From positions 186,001 through 250,000 of the forward strand of contig NZ_JAHVHT010000003.1 of assembly GCF_019802125.1 (NCBI RefSeq): a stretch of DNA of 64,000 bases. Direction: 5' to 3'. Positions 1 through 8,866 of this stretch are shown piece after piece. This DNA comes from Tateyamaria omphalii. GTDB taxonomy: Bacteria; Pseudomonadota; Alphaproteobacteria; Rhodobacterales; Rhodobacteraceae. The notes beneath the pieces are model-generated. The model did no database searches. It saw only the letters and a list, made by a program, of their open reading frames with translations, and was not told the DNA's origin. How positions within the stretch are numbered: the first letter of the stretch is position 1; each line of letters begins with the position of its first letter. A program made the position numbers and the translations under genes.

Positions 1-283
1 AGAGCCAGAGCAGGAACGGCTTGCACATGGTCAGCGGCACCTCCGCCAACTCGAACGCAAAAGCGATCATGATGCCCTGTTGAACGGGAAACGCCAGCGC
101 CACCGGGATGGCCAGCATCTCCAAGGCGGTGGCCAGGAAAAACAGAGCGAGGGGCAGTCGAACGCGGCGGTGCCGATCCGGAAGCAGCAGAAGATGTGCG
201 CAGAATGCAGACAGAACAAGCAAGCCCGTTGCCGCGGCAACGCGCAGGTTTTCCAGATCGAAGTGAAAGTGGTTTGGGTCCAT
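1..283 (-). CDS. Membrane protein, N-terminal part only (cut by window edge)
   Basis: Reading the minus strand from the ATG at 283 gives an uninterrupted frame to the window edge, beginning MDPNHFHFDLENLR. The 94 visible residues hold about three hydrophobic stretches separated by a basic patch (LLPDRHRRVR), so this is the start of an integral membrane protein. The pattern resembles the membrane-embedded N-terminal half of some AraC-type regulators, but the DNA-binding part would lie outside the window, so this is only a guess. No strong ribosome binding site is visible before the ATG. The stop of the neighbouring RTX hydrolase lies further right, and that gene is transcribed toward this one. 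Confidence 0.6.
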   Translation of the reverse strand, partial: MDPNHFHFDLENLRVAAATGLLVLSAFCAHLLLLPDRHRRVRLPLALFFLATALEMLAIPVALAFPVQQGIMIAFAFELAEVPLTMCKPFLLWL

Positions 284-353
284 GGAATAGTGACACGTTA
301 TCAAATTGGGAAAAGACGCGCCCGCTTGAACTTGCGGGCGCGCTTGGGTCGTT

Positions 354-2225
354 TCAGAAGATAAAGCAGTCCTCTGTCAATGGTGCGCCATCAGTTGCGA
401 AAACCGAGATCTCGGACTCGCCAAAGTAGATTTTGGTCAACCTGCCATAGGTTTCGATCTGCAGGTCCCCAAAGCGCAGCCCGGTGTCCGAGAAATCCAG
501 GATGTCCTCGGCGGTATCAAATCCGAAAACCCGGTCGTGGCCGCCCTTCGTTTGGAAAACAAATCTGTCGCCTCCGCCGCCTCCCCACAGGAAGTCTGAC
601 CCAGCGCCGCCTTGCAGGACATCGTTGCCATCGCCACCGTGCAACATGTCGTTTCCAGCACCACCCGAAAGGGTGTCATCGCCGCTGTCCCCACGAAGGT
701 GATCCCGCCCGGCGTCGCCTTGCAGGCTATCGTCGCCATGACCACCATTCAAAAAGTCGTTTCCCAAGCCACCCTTGATCGTGTCATCACCACCTCGCCC
801 ACGGATGTGATCGTTTCCGGCGTCGCCACGCATCATGTCGTTGCCGTACCCGCCGCGCAGGTGATCGTTGCCATCCAGCCCGATCAACTGATTGTCGGCA
901 TGTGCTGCATTCGGTGCGTGGCGCAGCACGTCAAAAAAGTCGCGACCTTCTTCGCCGATCCACAGGGTCGATTTGTCTGCAAAGGTGAACCTGCCGGTAT
1001 CAAGTGCGTCCACTGCTCCATCGAAAGTTAGGCGTGCACCGCCCAGTTCAAGCACTGTTTCGGTCTGCCCAAGTACATCCGCTGTTTCGCTCAACACGAT
1101 GTCGGCTGCGGTACCCGCAATTGTAAAGCTGTCGTCGGACGGATCGAAAGACGCCCAGGCCTCATCGCTATAGATCGCTGTAAAGGCATCAACCAACAGG
1201 GCAGTGGGCTCTGCATTTGAGTGTGTGGCGGCGATTGAAAAAATGGTGCCCGATTCAACATGAAGGAAGGTGGCGGTTTTTGTCCCTAGGGTTCCGCCCT
1301 GAAAGCCGATGAATTGTTGCCCAAAGATCGTGCCGGACGACAAGCCCAGGCTTTCACCGTCCTGGCTAGGCGCTCCATCCGGGGTTCGGAAGTCCAGCAT
1401 GTCTTCCATCTGATCGGGCGACAGCAACGTGCGCGACACCAGAAGTGCATCAAAGAAGCGGATCATATCGGATGTCGTCGATACCACGCCGCCTTCTGCC
1501 CCAAGGTCAAGTGGCGCATGGGTGACGTCAATAAACTCACCCGGAACAAGTTCGGCGTATGAATGCAGTCCGTTTTCGATCACGCCATCTGACTTCAGCG
1601 AGCTGTCTTTCATGCCAGCGACCGAGAAAATGCGATCGGAAAGCACTTGGCTGAAACTGTCACCTGTGACCTGCTCGATCAGCTTCTGCAGCAGGATGAA
1701 ATTCGTGTTCGAGTATTCATATGCCTCTCCGGGTGCGAAAGAGGCGTCCTGTCCTGATGTCAGCGCAAGAAGTTCGTCCGGGCCCAGCGGTTGATCCGGG
1801 TACGTCATGAGCTTTTCGATGAAGGCAGGCAGCCCGGTTTGTCCAGGGATACTGTCGAAATCCGGGATACCTGATCGGTTGGACAGCAGCTCTCGGACCG
1901 TGACCTCGTGGATGTTGGGAATGTCTTCCAATCCTGTCAGATCCAGTTGCGCGGCGAGCGGGGTGTCAAATTCGATGGACCCTTCACCGACCAGTTGTTG
2001 GATGATCACGGACGTCATCATTTTGGTTTGCGAGCCGACCTCGAACTGATGGTCGGCGGTGGCGGGTTCGGTTCCATCGCGTTCGACCGTTCCCAAGGCG
2101 TTGCGTATCGAAAGCCCGTCGCGCGCAATCTCGATCAAGACGGCGGGTGCAGGGCCAGCTTTGAAAAAATCCTCGAGTGCCATGCCCGGTTTGTGTTGCA
2201 GAGCATCTGGATCGAAATGAGACAT
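354..2225 (-). CDS. Secreted serine hydrolase (beta-lactamase/esterase family) with C-terminal RTX calcium-binding repeats
   Basis: A 623-residue protein with two parts. Residues about 20-350 are a class C beta-lactamase-like serine hydrolase: the SxxK motif is SQTK at 65-68 and the YxN motif is YSN at 171-173. The third motif is less clear; GGTLG near 310 is the best candidate. Residues about 448-556 hold roughly a dozen RTX nonapeptides of the GGxGxD type (for example GGYGND, GGAGND, GGDGND), which bind calcium and usually mark export by a type I secretion system. There is no N-terminal signal peptide, which fits that route. The substrate is unknown: a peptidase, esterase or lactamase activity is possible. 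No type I transporter is next to it. AAAGGA precedes the ATG. Confidence 0.88.
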   Translation of the reverse strand: MSHFDPDALQHKPGMALEDFFKAGPAPAVLIEIARDGLSIRNALGTVERDGTEPATADHQFEVGSQTKMMTSVIIQQLVGEGSIEFDTPLAAQLDLTGLEDIPNIHEVTVRELLSNRSGIPDFDSIPGQTGLPAFIEKLMTYPDQPLGPDELLALTSGQDASFAPGEAYEYSNTNFILLQKLIEQVTGDSFSQVLSDRIFSVAGMKDSSLKSDGVIENGLHSYAELVPGEFIDVTHAPLDLGAEGGVVSTTSDMIRFFDALLVSRTLLSPDQMEDMLDFRTPDGAPSQDGESLGLSSGTIFGQQFIGFQGGTLGTKTATFLHVESGTIFSIAATHSNAEPTALLVDAFTAIYSDEAWASFDPSDDSFTIAGTAADIVLSETADVLGQTETVLELGGARLTFDGAVDALDTGRFTFADKSTLWIGEEGRDFFDVLRHAPNAAHADNQLIGLDGNDHLRGGYGNDMMRGDAGNDHIRGRGGDDTIKGGLGNDFLNGGHGDDSLQGDAGRDHLRGDSGDDTLSGGAGNDMLHGGDGNDVLQGGAGSDFLWGGGGGDRFVFQTKGGHDRVFGFDTAEDILDFSDTGLRFGDLQIETYGRLTKIYFGESEISVFATDGAPLTEDCFIF

Positions 2226-2468
2226 ATGTTGTGTCCTTTTGGAATACTGGGAGACGGGCCAGACGGCCCGGTGCCTGTCTCTTGTCAGAATGCCGTCGCA
2301 AAGGTGTCCGTGCTGATCGGGATGGACAATTTGAATGCTTGCAAGGGTGAAATACGCGTCGATGTGCCGGAGTTTGCTGGTTTTCGCCTTACCTGCCGCC
2401 TATTGTCCGGGGGACGTTTTTGCCCTATCGCTATGCTTTGGTTTTTCCGGCAGTGAGATGATAGCGCC
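2226..2468. promoter_or_regulatory. Divergent intergenic region between the RTX hydrolase and dusA
   Basis: These 243 bases separate two divergently transcribed genes and so must hold both promoters. I see no convincing -35/-10 pair, operator or small gene here. Confidence 0.4.
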
Positions 2469-3485
2469 ATGAGTGGCAAACCGAACAACCTGTCGCGGAA
2501 TGCACGGCTGTCCGTCGCCCCCATGATGGACTGGACCGACCGTCACTGCCGCTACCTGCATCGTTGCCTGAGCAGACAAACGCTACTCTACACCGAGATG
2601 GTGACGGCGCCCGCGCTTGTGCGAGGTGGTGCCCTGCACCTCTTGGAACACGATGAGGCCGAGCATCCGGTTGCCCTTCAACTCGGCGGATCCGATCCGG
2701 TTGAACTTGCGCAGGCTGCGCGCCTGGGGGCCGCGGCCGGGTATGACGAGATCAACCTGAATTGCGGATGCCCCTCGGACCGGGTGCAGTCGGGCACCTT
2801 TGGGGCTGTTCTGATGCGCCAGCCTGCGACCGTTGCTGCCTGTGTTGCCGAGATGCGCGCGGCCGTGGATGTTCCCGTGACAGTAAAGTGTCGCATTGGG
2901 GTGGACGATCAGGAACCGGAAGACGTGCTGCCAGAGTTTCTGGCTCGCATTGTGGCGGCAGGATGCGAGCGGGTGACAATTCACGCACGCAAGGCGTGGC
3001 TCAAGGGGCTGAGCCCAAAGGAAAATCGCGACATCCCCCCGCTGGACTACGATCTCGTGCAGCGGATGAAGGGTCTGTTTCCAAACCTGCACATTTCGAT
3101 CAATGGTGGGATCACCTCCCTCGATCAGGCCGAGGCGCTTCTGGCGAGCGGGCTTGACGGGGTGATGATCGGACGCGTGGCATATCATCAACCGGCAGAC
3201 ATTCTGACGCAGGCTGATCGCCGCATCTTTGGCCAAGGGGAAGACACCACCGCAGAAACTGCCGTGGCTGACATGCTGCCCTATATCGATGCGCATCTGA
3301 CCGCGGGCGGGCGATTGCACCAGATCACGCGGCATATGTTGGGGCTGTTTGCAGGGCGCCCAGGCGCCCGTGCATGGCGGCGTGTTCTGAGCGAAGGTGC
3401 CACGCGCGACGGGGCAGGGCCGGAACTGGTCGAAGCAGCCCTCGCCCATGTGACCGCACTGGCCCCCGAAGCCAAAGCGGTGTAG
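2469..3485 (+). CDS. dusA: tRNA-dihydrouridine(20/20a) synthase DusA
   Basis: A 338-residue FMN enzyme that reduces uridine 20/20a in the tRNA D-loop using NADPH. The N-terminal substrate/FMN motif SVAPMMDWTDRHCR and the active-site loop NLNCGCPSDRV, with its catalytic cysteine, are both present. TIHARKAWLKGLSPKEN and the later SINGGI and VMIGR phosphate-binding strands complete the TIM-barrel signature and favour DusA over DusB/DusC. The length is normal for DusA. The start is the ATG at 2469, which has only a weak ribosome binding site. A TauE/SafE gene follows after a short gap and could be cotranscribed. Confidence 0.95.
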   Translation: MSGKPNNLSRNARLSVAPMMDWTDRHCRYLHRCLSRQTLLYTEMVTAPALVRGGALHLLEHDEAEHPVALQLGGSDPVELAQAARLGAAAGYDEINLNCGCPSDRVQSGTFGAVLMRQPATVAACVAEMRAAVDVPVTVKCRIGVDDQEPEDVLPEFLARIVAAGCERVTIHARKAWLKGLSPKENRDIPPLDYDLVQRMKGLFPNLHISINGGITSLDQAEALLASGLDGVMIGRVAYHQPADILTQADRRIFGQGEDTTAETAVADMLPYIDAHLTAGGRLHQITRHMLGLFAGRPGARAWRRVLSEGATRDGAGPELVEAALAHVTALAPEAKAV

Positions 3486-3513
3486 CACCGCGCGACACTG
3501 CGTGGAGCCCCAG

Positions 3514-4335
3514 ATGCCGGACACAATTCTACTCATCCAGATGTCGCTGGTTCTTGCAGGCATCGGCGCCTTCGCCGGCGTATTGGCGGGATTGCTCGGT
3601 GTGGGGGGCGGCATTGTTCTGGTGCCCGCATTCTTCTATGCGTTTCAGACACTTGGTTACGACGGGCCGGACCTGATGCAGATGTGCCTTGCCACGTCTC
3701 TCGCCACCATCATCGTGACATCCGTGCGCTCGGTGATGAGCCACAACAAGAAAGGCGCGGTCGACTGGGACATTCTGAAAGGATGGGCGCCGGGCATCGT
3801 GGTCGGTGCCGTGCTCGGCATGGTTCTGGTCGCGCAACTGCGCTCAACGACACTACAGGCCATCTTTGGCATTCTTGCGTTGATCGTCGGGCTCTACATG
3901 GGGTTGGGCCGCGCAAGCTGGCGGGTTGGCCCATCGATGCCTGAGGGTGTGGGGCGTGCTGCGCTGTCGCCTGCCATGGGGTTTCTGTCTGTCCTTATGG
4001 GCATTGGTGGCGGCAGCTTCGGTGTGCCGTTGATGAGCCTGTTTTCCGTGCCGATCCACCGCGCTGTCGCAACTGCGGCAGGCTTTGGCGTCCTTATCGC
4101 GGTCCCGTCGGTCATCGGCTTTCTGCTGGTCGGGATCGAAGGACCGGTACCGCCGCTGACCATCGGTGCGGTCAACCTGATCGCATTCGGGATCATCATC
4201 GCGATGACCTTGATCACAGCGCCCTGGGGGGTCAAGCTTGCTCATGCGATGGATCCCGGTCCGTTGAAACGGGTCTTTGCGGTGTTTCTCATCCTCGTGG
4301 CGCTCAATATGCTGCGCAAGGTCGTTTTGGGATGA
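3514..4335 (+). CDS. Sulfite exporter TauE/SafE family membrane protein
   Basis: A 273-residue polytopic membrane protein with about eight hydrophobic segments and the family's duplicated glycine-rich motif: GLLGVGGGIVLVP near residue 25 and GIGGGSFGVPLMS near 170. TauE/SafE proteins move anions such as sulfite, sulfoacetate or other organosulfonates across the inner membrane; the substrate here cannot be read from sequence. The ATG at 3514 is preferred over the in-frame GTG at 3502 because GGAG at 3504-3507 makes a well-spaced ribosome binding site for it. The stop overlaps the start of the next gene (ATGATGA), which suggests translational coupling. Confidence 0.88.
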   Translation: MPDTILLIQMSLVLAGIGAFAGVLAGLLGVGGGIVLVPAFFYAFQTLGYDGPDLMQMCLATSLATIIVTSVRSVMSHNKKGAVDWDILKGWAPGIVVGAVLGMVLVAQLRSTTLQAIFGILALIVGLYMGLGRASWRVGPSMPEGVGRAALSPAMGFLSVLMGIGGGSFGVPLMSLFSVPIHRAVATAAGFGVLIAVPSVIGFLLVGIEGPVPPLTIGAVNLIAFGIIIAMTLITAPWGVKLAHAMDPGPLKRVFAVFLILVALNMLRKVVLG

Positions 4336-5069
4336 TGGCCCGCGACGGATTTGTGGTGTTCGACCACGATCCGCGCACGATGCGCTGGGCCGAGGCCGCG
4401 CGGAAAACGGCTGAGGGTCTCGCCGCGGATCCAAAGGTTCAGAGTGCTAACCTCCGTCACGGTCGCACATGGTTTGTGGGCGTCGATGTCTTGCCAAATG
4501 ACACATGGGGCGGCGTTGCGGGCGTTCCGCTCGCCGGTCCGTGGCAACCCCACGTGCCCGATCTGCCTCTGCACGCCGCACAAGTCTCGATTGTCTACCC
4601 GGGTTATCCCGTCCGCGACCCCGACCAAAGCGATGCCAATCACCGGTTCCGCCAGACGCGCATGGCCGCCCATGTCGACGGTCTGCTGCCCGAAGGGCCC
4701 GCGCGTCGCAGGTTTCCGCGCGAATTTCATGCCTACATTCTCGGACTACCCCTGAACGACGTCAGCGCATCGCCGACGGTCATCTGGCCGGGCAGCCACC
4801 GGATCATGCAAGCCGCGCTAGCCGGCGCAATCGGCGACAATGATCCAGGCCAAGTCGATGTGACCGAAGCCTACCACGCAGCGCGGCGAACGGTATTTGA
4901 ACGCTGCGCGCCCGTGCCGATCCGCGCACGCCCCGGTCAGTCCTTTCTGATCCACCGCTTCGCCCTGCACGGAACGCAACCGTGGGACGGCGCCGATACC
5001 GACGGACGCATGATCGCATTTTTCAGACCTGAATTTGCAAAGGCGGGCTTGTGGCTGAGCGCGCCCTGA
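4332..5069 (+). CDS. Phytanoyl-CoA dioxygenase (PhyH)-like Fe(II)/2-oxoglutarate oxygenase
   Basis: A 245-residue protein. The iron-binding facial triad can be placed as HVD in MAAHVDGLLPEG (about residue 115) and a distal histidine in LIHRFALHGTQPW (about residue 215). An arginine after the second histidine (TDGRMIAFFRPEF) could hold 2-oxoglutarate. These features and the beta-rich core match PhyH-type oxygenases, which hydroxylate small molecules; the substrate is not predictable. The gene overlaps the upstream TauE/SafE gene by four bases, so the transporter and oxygenase may act on the same compound. That link is inference from position. Confidence 0.7.
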   Translation: MMARDGFVVFDHDPRTMRWAEAARKTAEGLAADPKVQSANLRHGRTWFVGVDVLPNDTWGGVAGVPLAGPWQPHVPDLPLHAAQVSIVYPGYPVRDPDQSDANHRFRQTRMAAHVDGLLPEGPARRRFPREFHAYILGLPLNDVSASPTVIWPGSHRIMQAALAGAIGDNDPGQVDVTEAYHAARRTVFERCAPVPIRARPGQSFLIHRFALHGTQPWDGADTDGRMIAFFRPEFAKAGLWLSAP

Positions 5070-5076
5070 TGCCGCG

Positions 5077-5319
5077 CTAGCGTTTCAAACGGGCCGCGCG
5101 GCCACCGCGCCGCCCCTTGGGTGCGGCCTCGCGGTTGGGCAAGTCTGCCATGATTGTCCGCCGTTCCTCCGGGCTCATCCGGCTCCAGCCGCCGATCTCG
5201 TCGATGGAGCGGGCACAGCCGGTACACAGCCGGGTCTCGGGATGGATCACGCAAATCTGGACGCACGGACTTTCGATCTCACTGCGCTTCCAGACCACTG
5301 AACGGGGAACGTCGGTCAT
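5077..5319 (-). CDS. DUF1289 domain protein
   Basis: A small 80-residue protein with the DUF1289 cysteine pattern: ESPCVQIC followed by RLCTGCARSIDEIGGW. The four cysteines could bind a metal or an Fe-S cluster. The tail is strongly basic (GRRGGRAARLKR), which could mean nucleic-acid contact. The molecular function of the family is not known. Its start overlaps the end of ruvX by four bases, and ruvX overlaps ccmI, so ccmI-ruvX-DUF1289 read as one coupled minus-strand operon. Confidence 0.88.
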   Translation of the reverse strand: MTDVPRSVVWKRSEIESPCVQICVIHPETRLCTGCARSIDEIGGWSRMSPEERRTIMADLPNREAAPKGRRGGRAARLKR

Positions 5320-5792
5320 GCCTGCCTCTTCATGGCTGCCAGCCTGTCCAGCAGCCCTTGCAAGATATAGCCAGCGGCCACGTGATCAATGACCTCTGCG
5401 CGACGTTTACGTGTCGTATCCGCCTCGAGCAGTGCTTTTTCGGCAGCCACCGTGCTCAGCCGCTCATCCCAGAACGTGATGGGGCCATCCCACAACCGCT
5501 CGAAATTGCGGGCAAAGGCGCGCGTGGACTGGCAGCGTGGACCCTCGGTCCCATCCATGTTGCGGGGCAGACCAAGGACCAGGCCACCGACACGCCGTTC
5601 TTTGATGATGTCTTGCAACCGTGCGGCATCGACACCGAATTTCTTGCGGCGCACCGTCTCCAGCGGTGTCGCCACGGACCAGAAGGTGTCCGACACGGAC
5701 ACGCCGATTGTCTTGTCCCCAAGATCAAGGCCCATCAGCGCCTGCATCGGGGGCAGGGCCGCCAGAAACACATCCGCATCGTCCGTGATCAT
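5316..5792 (-). CDS. ruvX: Putative pre-16S rRNA nuclease / Holliday junction resolvase-like protein RuvX (YqgF)
   Basis: A 158-residue RNase H-fold nuclease family protein. LMGLDLGDKTIGVSVSD carries the first catalytic aspartate, LVLGLPRNMDGTEGP the conserved GLPRNMDG motif, and TFWDERLSTVAAEKAL the DERLST motif. A later aspartate in VIDHVAAGYILQGLLD completes the site. YqgF proteins process the 5' end of 16S rRNA; an early assignment was Holliday junction resolvase. The open frame extends upstream, but the ATG at 5792 is chosen because it overlaps the ccmI stop by four bases and begins the conserved domain. Confidence 0.9.
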   Translation of the reverse strand: MITDDADVFLAALPPMQALMGLDLGDKTIGVSVSDTFWSVATPLETVRRKKFGVDAARLQDIIKERRVGGLVLGLPRNMDGTEGPRCQSTRAFARNFERLWDGPITFWDERLSTVAAEKALLEADTTRKRRAEVIDHVAAGYILQGLLDRLAAMKRQA

Positions 5793-7006
5793 TCGAGGCC
5801 CACGCGGTCGGCCACTTCGCTCAGAATGTCGGCCGCACGCGGGTCGTCGCCAAATACGTCTCGCGCGTTGATCAGAATGGCGCGCGCCTGATCCATCTGG
5901 CCGAGCACACCCAGGGCCGAAATCAGCTGCGCCCAATCCTCGACAGGTCCGCCCTCGGTCGCCAGCCGGTCAGACAGGCCGGACACCATACCCTGGATCA
6001 TCTCCATACGTTCTGCCGGGCTCAGATCCTGCGCCGCTTCGATCTGGTCAGCGCTCGGCCCGCGGCCCGTACCAATCGCGGGTATCGCATAGTTCACGCC
6101 AGCACGCATTGCGATGTCTTCGATCTGGGCCGAAACTGGTCCGATCCATGGCGCATCCGCCGGTCCTTCGCGCAGCAACTGGTCCCAGATGCGCAGCGCG
6201 GTGTCCGGGCGACCGGTCTGGGAATTCATCAGCCCGTAGTAATAGCGCGCCGGGCCATCGGTTGGGTCCATCGACAGCGTCCGCTCAAGCACATCTTCAG
6301 CCTCCGGCGACACATATCCGCCCGCTGCAAGGATCAGAAGGTCGGCATACTCGGAAAAGTCGGTGGCCGTCGCTTCCGGTCCTTTCAACTGGATCACGGT
6401 TGCCTTGGCTGCATGGGCGGCGGCAAAGTTGCCCAACCGCCCTTCGGCGCGGCTCAACAATTCATGACCTTCGACGTCGTTGGGGCGGGTCGTGATGGCT
6501 TGCCTCAGTCGCTCGACCAAAGCCACGTAGTCCGGGTTCTCGTTTACCGGGGCGGATTGATCAACGACGCTGGCTTCTGCCGTTTCCTGGCTGGGGCGTT
6601 CTTCGCGCAAGATCTGCGCCGCCTCGATCCGGTCGGCGAGTGCCAAGTCGCCGTAGCCGGGTGCGCCAAGCTCATTGTAGATGAAATAGGATCCGACAAC
6701 GACCGCGCCGATCGTAACGGCCAGCGATACATACCCGCCCGAGCCGTCCAGTTTCTGTTCCTGCTTTTGCAGTGCCGCATCTGCGGCCAGAATGCGCCGC
6801 GACACTTCGGTGCGCACGCGGTCGGCATCGGCCTCGGACACCACGCCACGCGCCAGATCGCGATCGACCTCGCGCAACTGATCCCGGTACACATCCAGAT
6901 CATACGCCGCAGGCGGGCGGTCACCGACCGATCCGCGCAACATCGCACGGGCCAGTGTTGCCAGCACCGCAAGGGTCAAAAGGGCCGTGACAATCCAGAA
7001 ATTCAT
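5789..7006 (-). CDS. ccmI: c-type cytochrome biogenesis protein CcmI
   Basis: A 405-residue protein with two transmembrane segments (residues about 3-24, and about 95-115 in VSLAVTIGAVVVGSYFIY) flanking a basic, coiled-coil-prone cytoplasmic loop (DRDLARGVVSEADADRVR). TPR-like helices occupy the periplasmic C-terminal half. CcmI delivers apocytochrome c to the CcmFH heme lyase. The other ccm genes lie about 31 kb away in this window (ccmABCDG), and ccmF/ccmH are not seen. The ATG at 7006 is used because GAGG stands before it; an upstream in-frame start would add only five residues. A terminator-like hairpin lies about 50 bases upstream. Confidence 0.92.
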   Translation of the reverse strand: MNFWIVTALLTLAVLATLARAMLRGSVGDRPPAAYDLDVYRDQLREVDRDLARGVVSEADADRVRTEVSRRILAADAALQKQEQKLDGSGGYVSLAVTIGAVVVGSYFIYNELGAPGYGDLALADRIEAAQILREERPSQETAEASVVDQSAPVNENPDYVALVERLRQAITTRPNDVEGHELLSRAEGRLGNFAAAHAAKATVIQLKGPEATATDFSEYADLLILAAGGYVSPEAEDVLERTLSMDPTDGPARYYYGLMNSQTGRPDTALRIWDQLLREGPADAPWIGPVSAQIEDIAMRAGVNYAIPAIGTGRGPSADQIEAAQDLSPAERMEMIQGMVSGLSDRLATEGGPVEDWAQLISALGVLGQMDQARAILINARDVFGDDPRAADILSEVADRVGLE

Positions 7007-7056
7007 GCGCCTCACATCCAAGCCTTCACGTCATGTAACCCCTGCACGCCCCACGC

Positions 7057-7079
7057 AAAAGGGGCCATGTCCGGCCCCT
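7057..7079 (-). terminator. Terminator-like hairpin upstream of ccmI
   Basis: On the minus strand AGGGGCC, a six-base loop and GGCCCCT are followed by TTTT, a Rho-independent terminator shape. It lies between the divergent ccmI and soxB starts, about 50 bases before ccmI, where no known minus-strand gene ends. It could be an attenuator in the ccmI leader or the end of a short RNA. Confidence 0.5.
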
Positions 7080-7212
7080 GATGTCGCAGCACGGGGACAG
7101 GTGTCGCAAATCCGTCAAAAAGCGACGCGGGCGCGGCCCCTTTTCCTGAACGCAAAGGCGATTAAAACATCAGAAATCCGCATCGCGATTCCAAGGTTCT
7201 GGACGGCTGCCC

Positions 7213-8457
7213 ATGAAACGATATTCCGCCTTCGCCATCGCCCGAGAGGCTGCCCGCTACCACACCGGCTGGGAACGGGCGTGGCGCGCGCCCGAGCCCA
7301 AGAAAAAGTATGATGTCATTATCGTGGGCGCGGGCGGTCACGGGCTCGCGACGGCCTATTATCTGGGCAAGAATTTCGGCATCACCAACGTCGCCATTCT
7401 TGAAAAGGGTTGGCTCGGCGGCGGCAACACAGGCCGCAACACGACGATCATCCGCTCGAACTATCTGCAGGACCCCTCGGCCGCGATCTACGAAAAGGCG
7501 CGCAGCCTTTATGAGACGATGAGCCAGGACCTGAACTACAACGTCATGTTCAGCCCCCGCGGCGTCATCATGCTGGCCCAGACCCATCACGAGGTCCGCG
7601 GCTACCAGCGCACCGCCCACGCCAATGCGCTGCAAGGGGTACAGACCGAGTTCATCGGCCCCGAAAAGGTCAAGGAACTGGTGCCGATCATCCGTCTCGA
7701 GGGGCCACGCTACCCGGTTCTCGGCGGCCTGTGGCAAGCGCGGGGCGGCACCGCCCGTCACGATGCGGTGGCGTGGGGCTACGCGCGTGCGTGCTCTGAC
7801 ATGGGCATGGACGTGATCCAGAAGTGCGAGGTCACTGCCATTCGCCGCGACGGCGACAAGGTCGTCGGCGTCGACACGTCCAAAGGGACCATCGACTGCG
7901 ACAAGCTCGGCATCGTGGTGGCGGGCCACTCCGGCCATCTGGCCGACATGGCGGGCTTCCGTTTGCCCATCGAATCCGTGGCGCTCCAGGCGCTCGTGTC
8001 CGAGCCGATCAAACCCTGCATGGACGTGGTGGTCATGGCCAACACGGTCCACGGCTACATGAGCCAGTCCGACAAGGGCGAGATGGTCATCGGCGGCGGC
8101 ACGGACGGCTACAACAACTACACGCAGCGCGGTTCCTTCCACCACATAGAGGAAACGGTGCGCGCCCTGATCGAAACCTTCCCGATGATCTCGCGGCTCA
8201 AGATGCTGCGCCAATGGGGCGGGATCGTGGACGTGACCGGGGACCGCTCGCCGATCCTTTCGAAAACTCCCGTTGATGGGGTCTTTATCAATTGCGGCTG
8301 GGGCACCGGTGGGTTCAAGGCGATCCCGGGCTCGGGCTGGGCGATGGCCGAACTCATGGCCAAGGGCCGGTCACCGCTGACGGATGAGTTCGGCCTCAAC
8401 CGCTTCGGCGAAGGCCGCTTCATCGACGAAAGCGTGGCAGCGGGGGTGGCGCATTGA
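7213..8457 (+). CDS. soxB: Sarcosine oxidase subunit beta (SoxB)
   Basis: A 414-residue FAD/FMN-binding subunit of heterotetrameric sarcosine oxidase, which demethylates sarcosine to glycine and passes the one-carbon unit to tetrahydrofolate. The FAD-binding GxGxxG is VGAGGHGLATAYYLG near residue 38. GNTGRNTTIIRSNY and RGGTARHDAVAWGYAR are family signatures; His183 in the latter is the likely covalent FMN attachment site by analogy with characterised SoxB. WGGIVDVTGDRSPI and NCGWGTGGFKAIPGSG close the fold. In most genomes soxD follows at once, but here three tiny membrane-protein genes and two terminators intervene. Confidence 0.95.
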   Translation: MKRYSAFAIAREAARYHTGWERAWRAPEPKKKYDVIIVGAGGHGLATAYYLGKNFGITNVAILEKGWLGGGNTGRNTTIIRSNYLQDPSAAIYEKARSLYETMSQDLNYNVMFSPRGVIMLAQTHHEVRGYQRTAHANALQGVQTEFIGPEKVKELVPIIRLEGPRYPVLGGLWQARGGTARHDAVAWGYARACSDMGMDVIQKCEVTAIRRDGDKVVGVDTSKGTIDCDKLGIVVAGHSGHLADMAGFRLPIESVALQALVSEPIKPCMDVVVMANTVHGYMSQSDKGEMVIGGGTDGYNNYTQRGSFHHIEETVRALIETFPMISRLKMLRQWGGIVDVTGDRSPILSKTPVDGVFINCGWGTGGFKAIPGSGWAMAELMAKGRSPLTDEFGLNRFGEGRFIDESVAAGVAH

Positions 8458-8563
8458 CCGCATTCACACCCACAGCCACTGACACGGCCAAACCAGCAAT
8501 TTGGAACCAACCTGCGACAGACGGCGTTTCCTTTCCGACTAACAGATCGAAAGGAGCCGACAC

Positions 8564-8812
8564 ATGTCGTCGACAGACCAAGCAGGTACGAACCACACAA
8601 CCACGACCACAACCACCAGTTCCGGGGGCAATGCAGGGCTCGCCTTCGTGGTCGGTATCCTTGTCGTCGTCGTGGCCGTTCTGGCCTACGTCATGTTTTC
8701 GGGCGAAGGCGCATCAGGCGATGACGTCAGCATCACCATCGAAAGGGCCGGGTCCGCAGTCGAAGACGCAGCAACGGCTGTCGAAGGTGCTGCATCCGGC
8801 GAAGGCAACTAA
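8564..8812 (+). CDS. Small single-pass membrane protein within the sox cluster
   Basis: An 82-residue protein: a threonine-rich head (residues about 9-20, including a run of seven T), one transmembrane helix (AFVVGILVVVVAVLAYVMF, about 26-45), then an acidic, alanine-rich tail with EDAATAVEGAASGEGN. AAAGGAG stands eight bases before the ATG, which argues that it is translated. No known domain is recognised. It lies downstream of soxB and ends at a terminator (8867-8894). It resembles the protein at 9263-9481 in plan but not clearly in sequence. Confidence 0.75.
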   Translation: MSSTDQAGTNHTTTTTTTSSGGNAGLAFVVGILVVVVAVLAYVMFSGEGASGDDVSITIERAGSAVEDAATAVEGAASGEGN

Positions 8813-8866
8813 GCCAGTACGCACACGCATCCTTTCGGGAACGGGGCCTCGCCCCCGCCCGCATGA

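Noticed and set aside
470-900. Several overlapping plus-strand frames of 60-140 codons
   Set aside because: They are the antisense of the RTX repeats; their repeat pattern comes from the nonapeptides.
5793-5936. 48-residue N-terminal extension of RuvX
   Set aside because: It lies inside ccmI in another frame and lacks the conserved start; the coupled ATG at 5792 is better.
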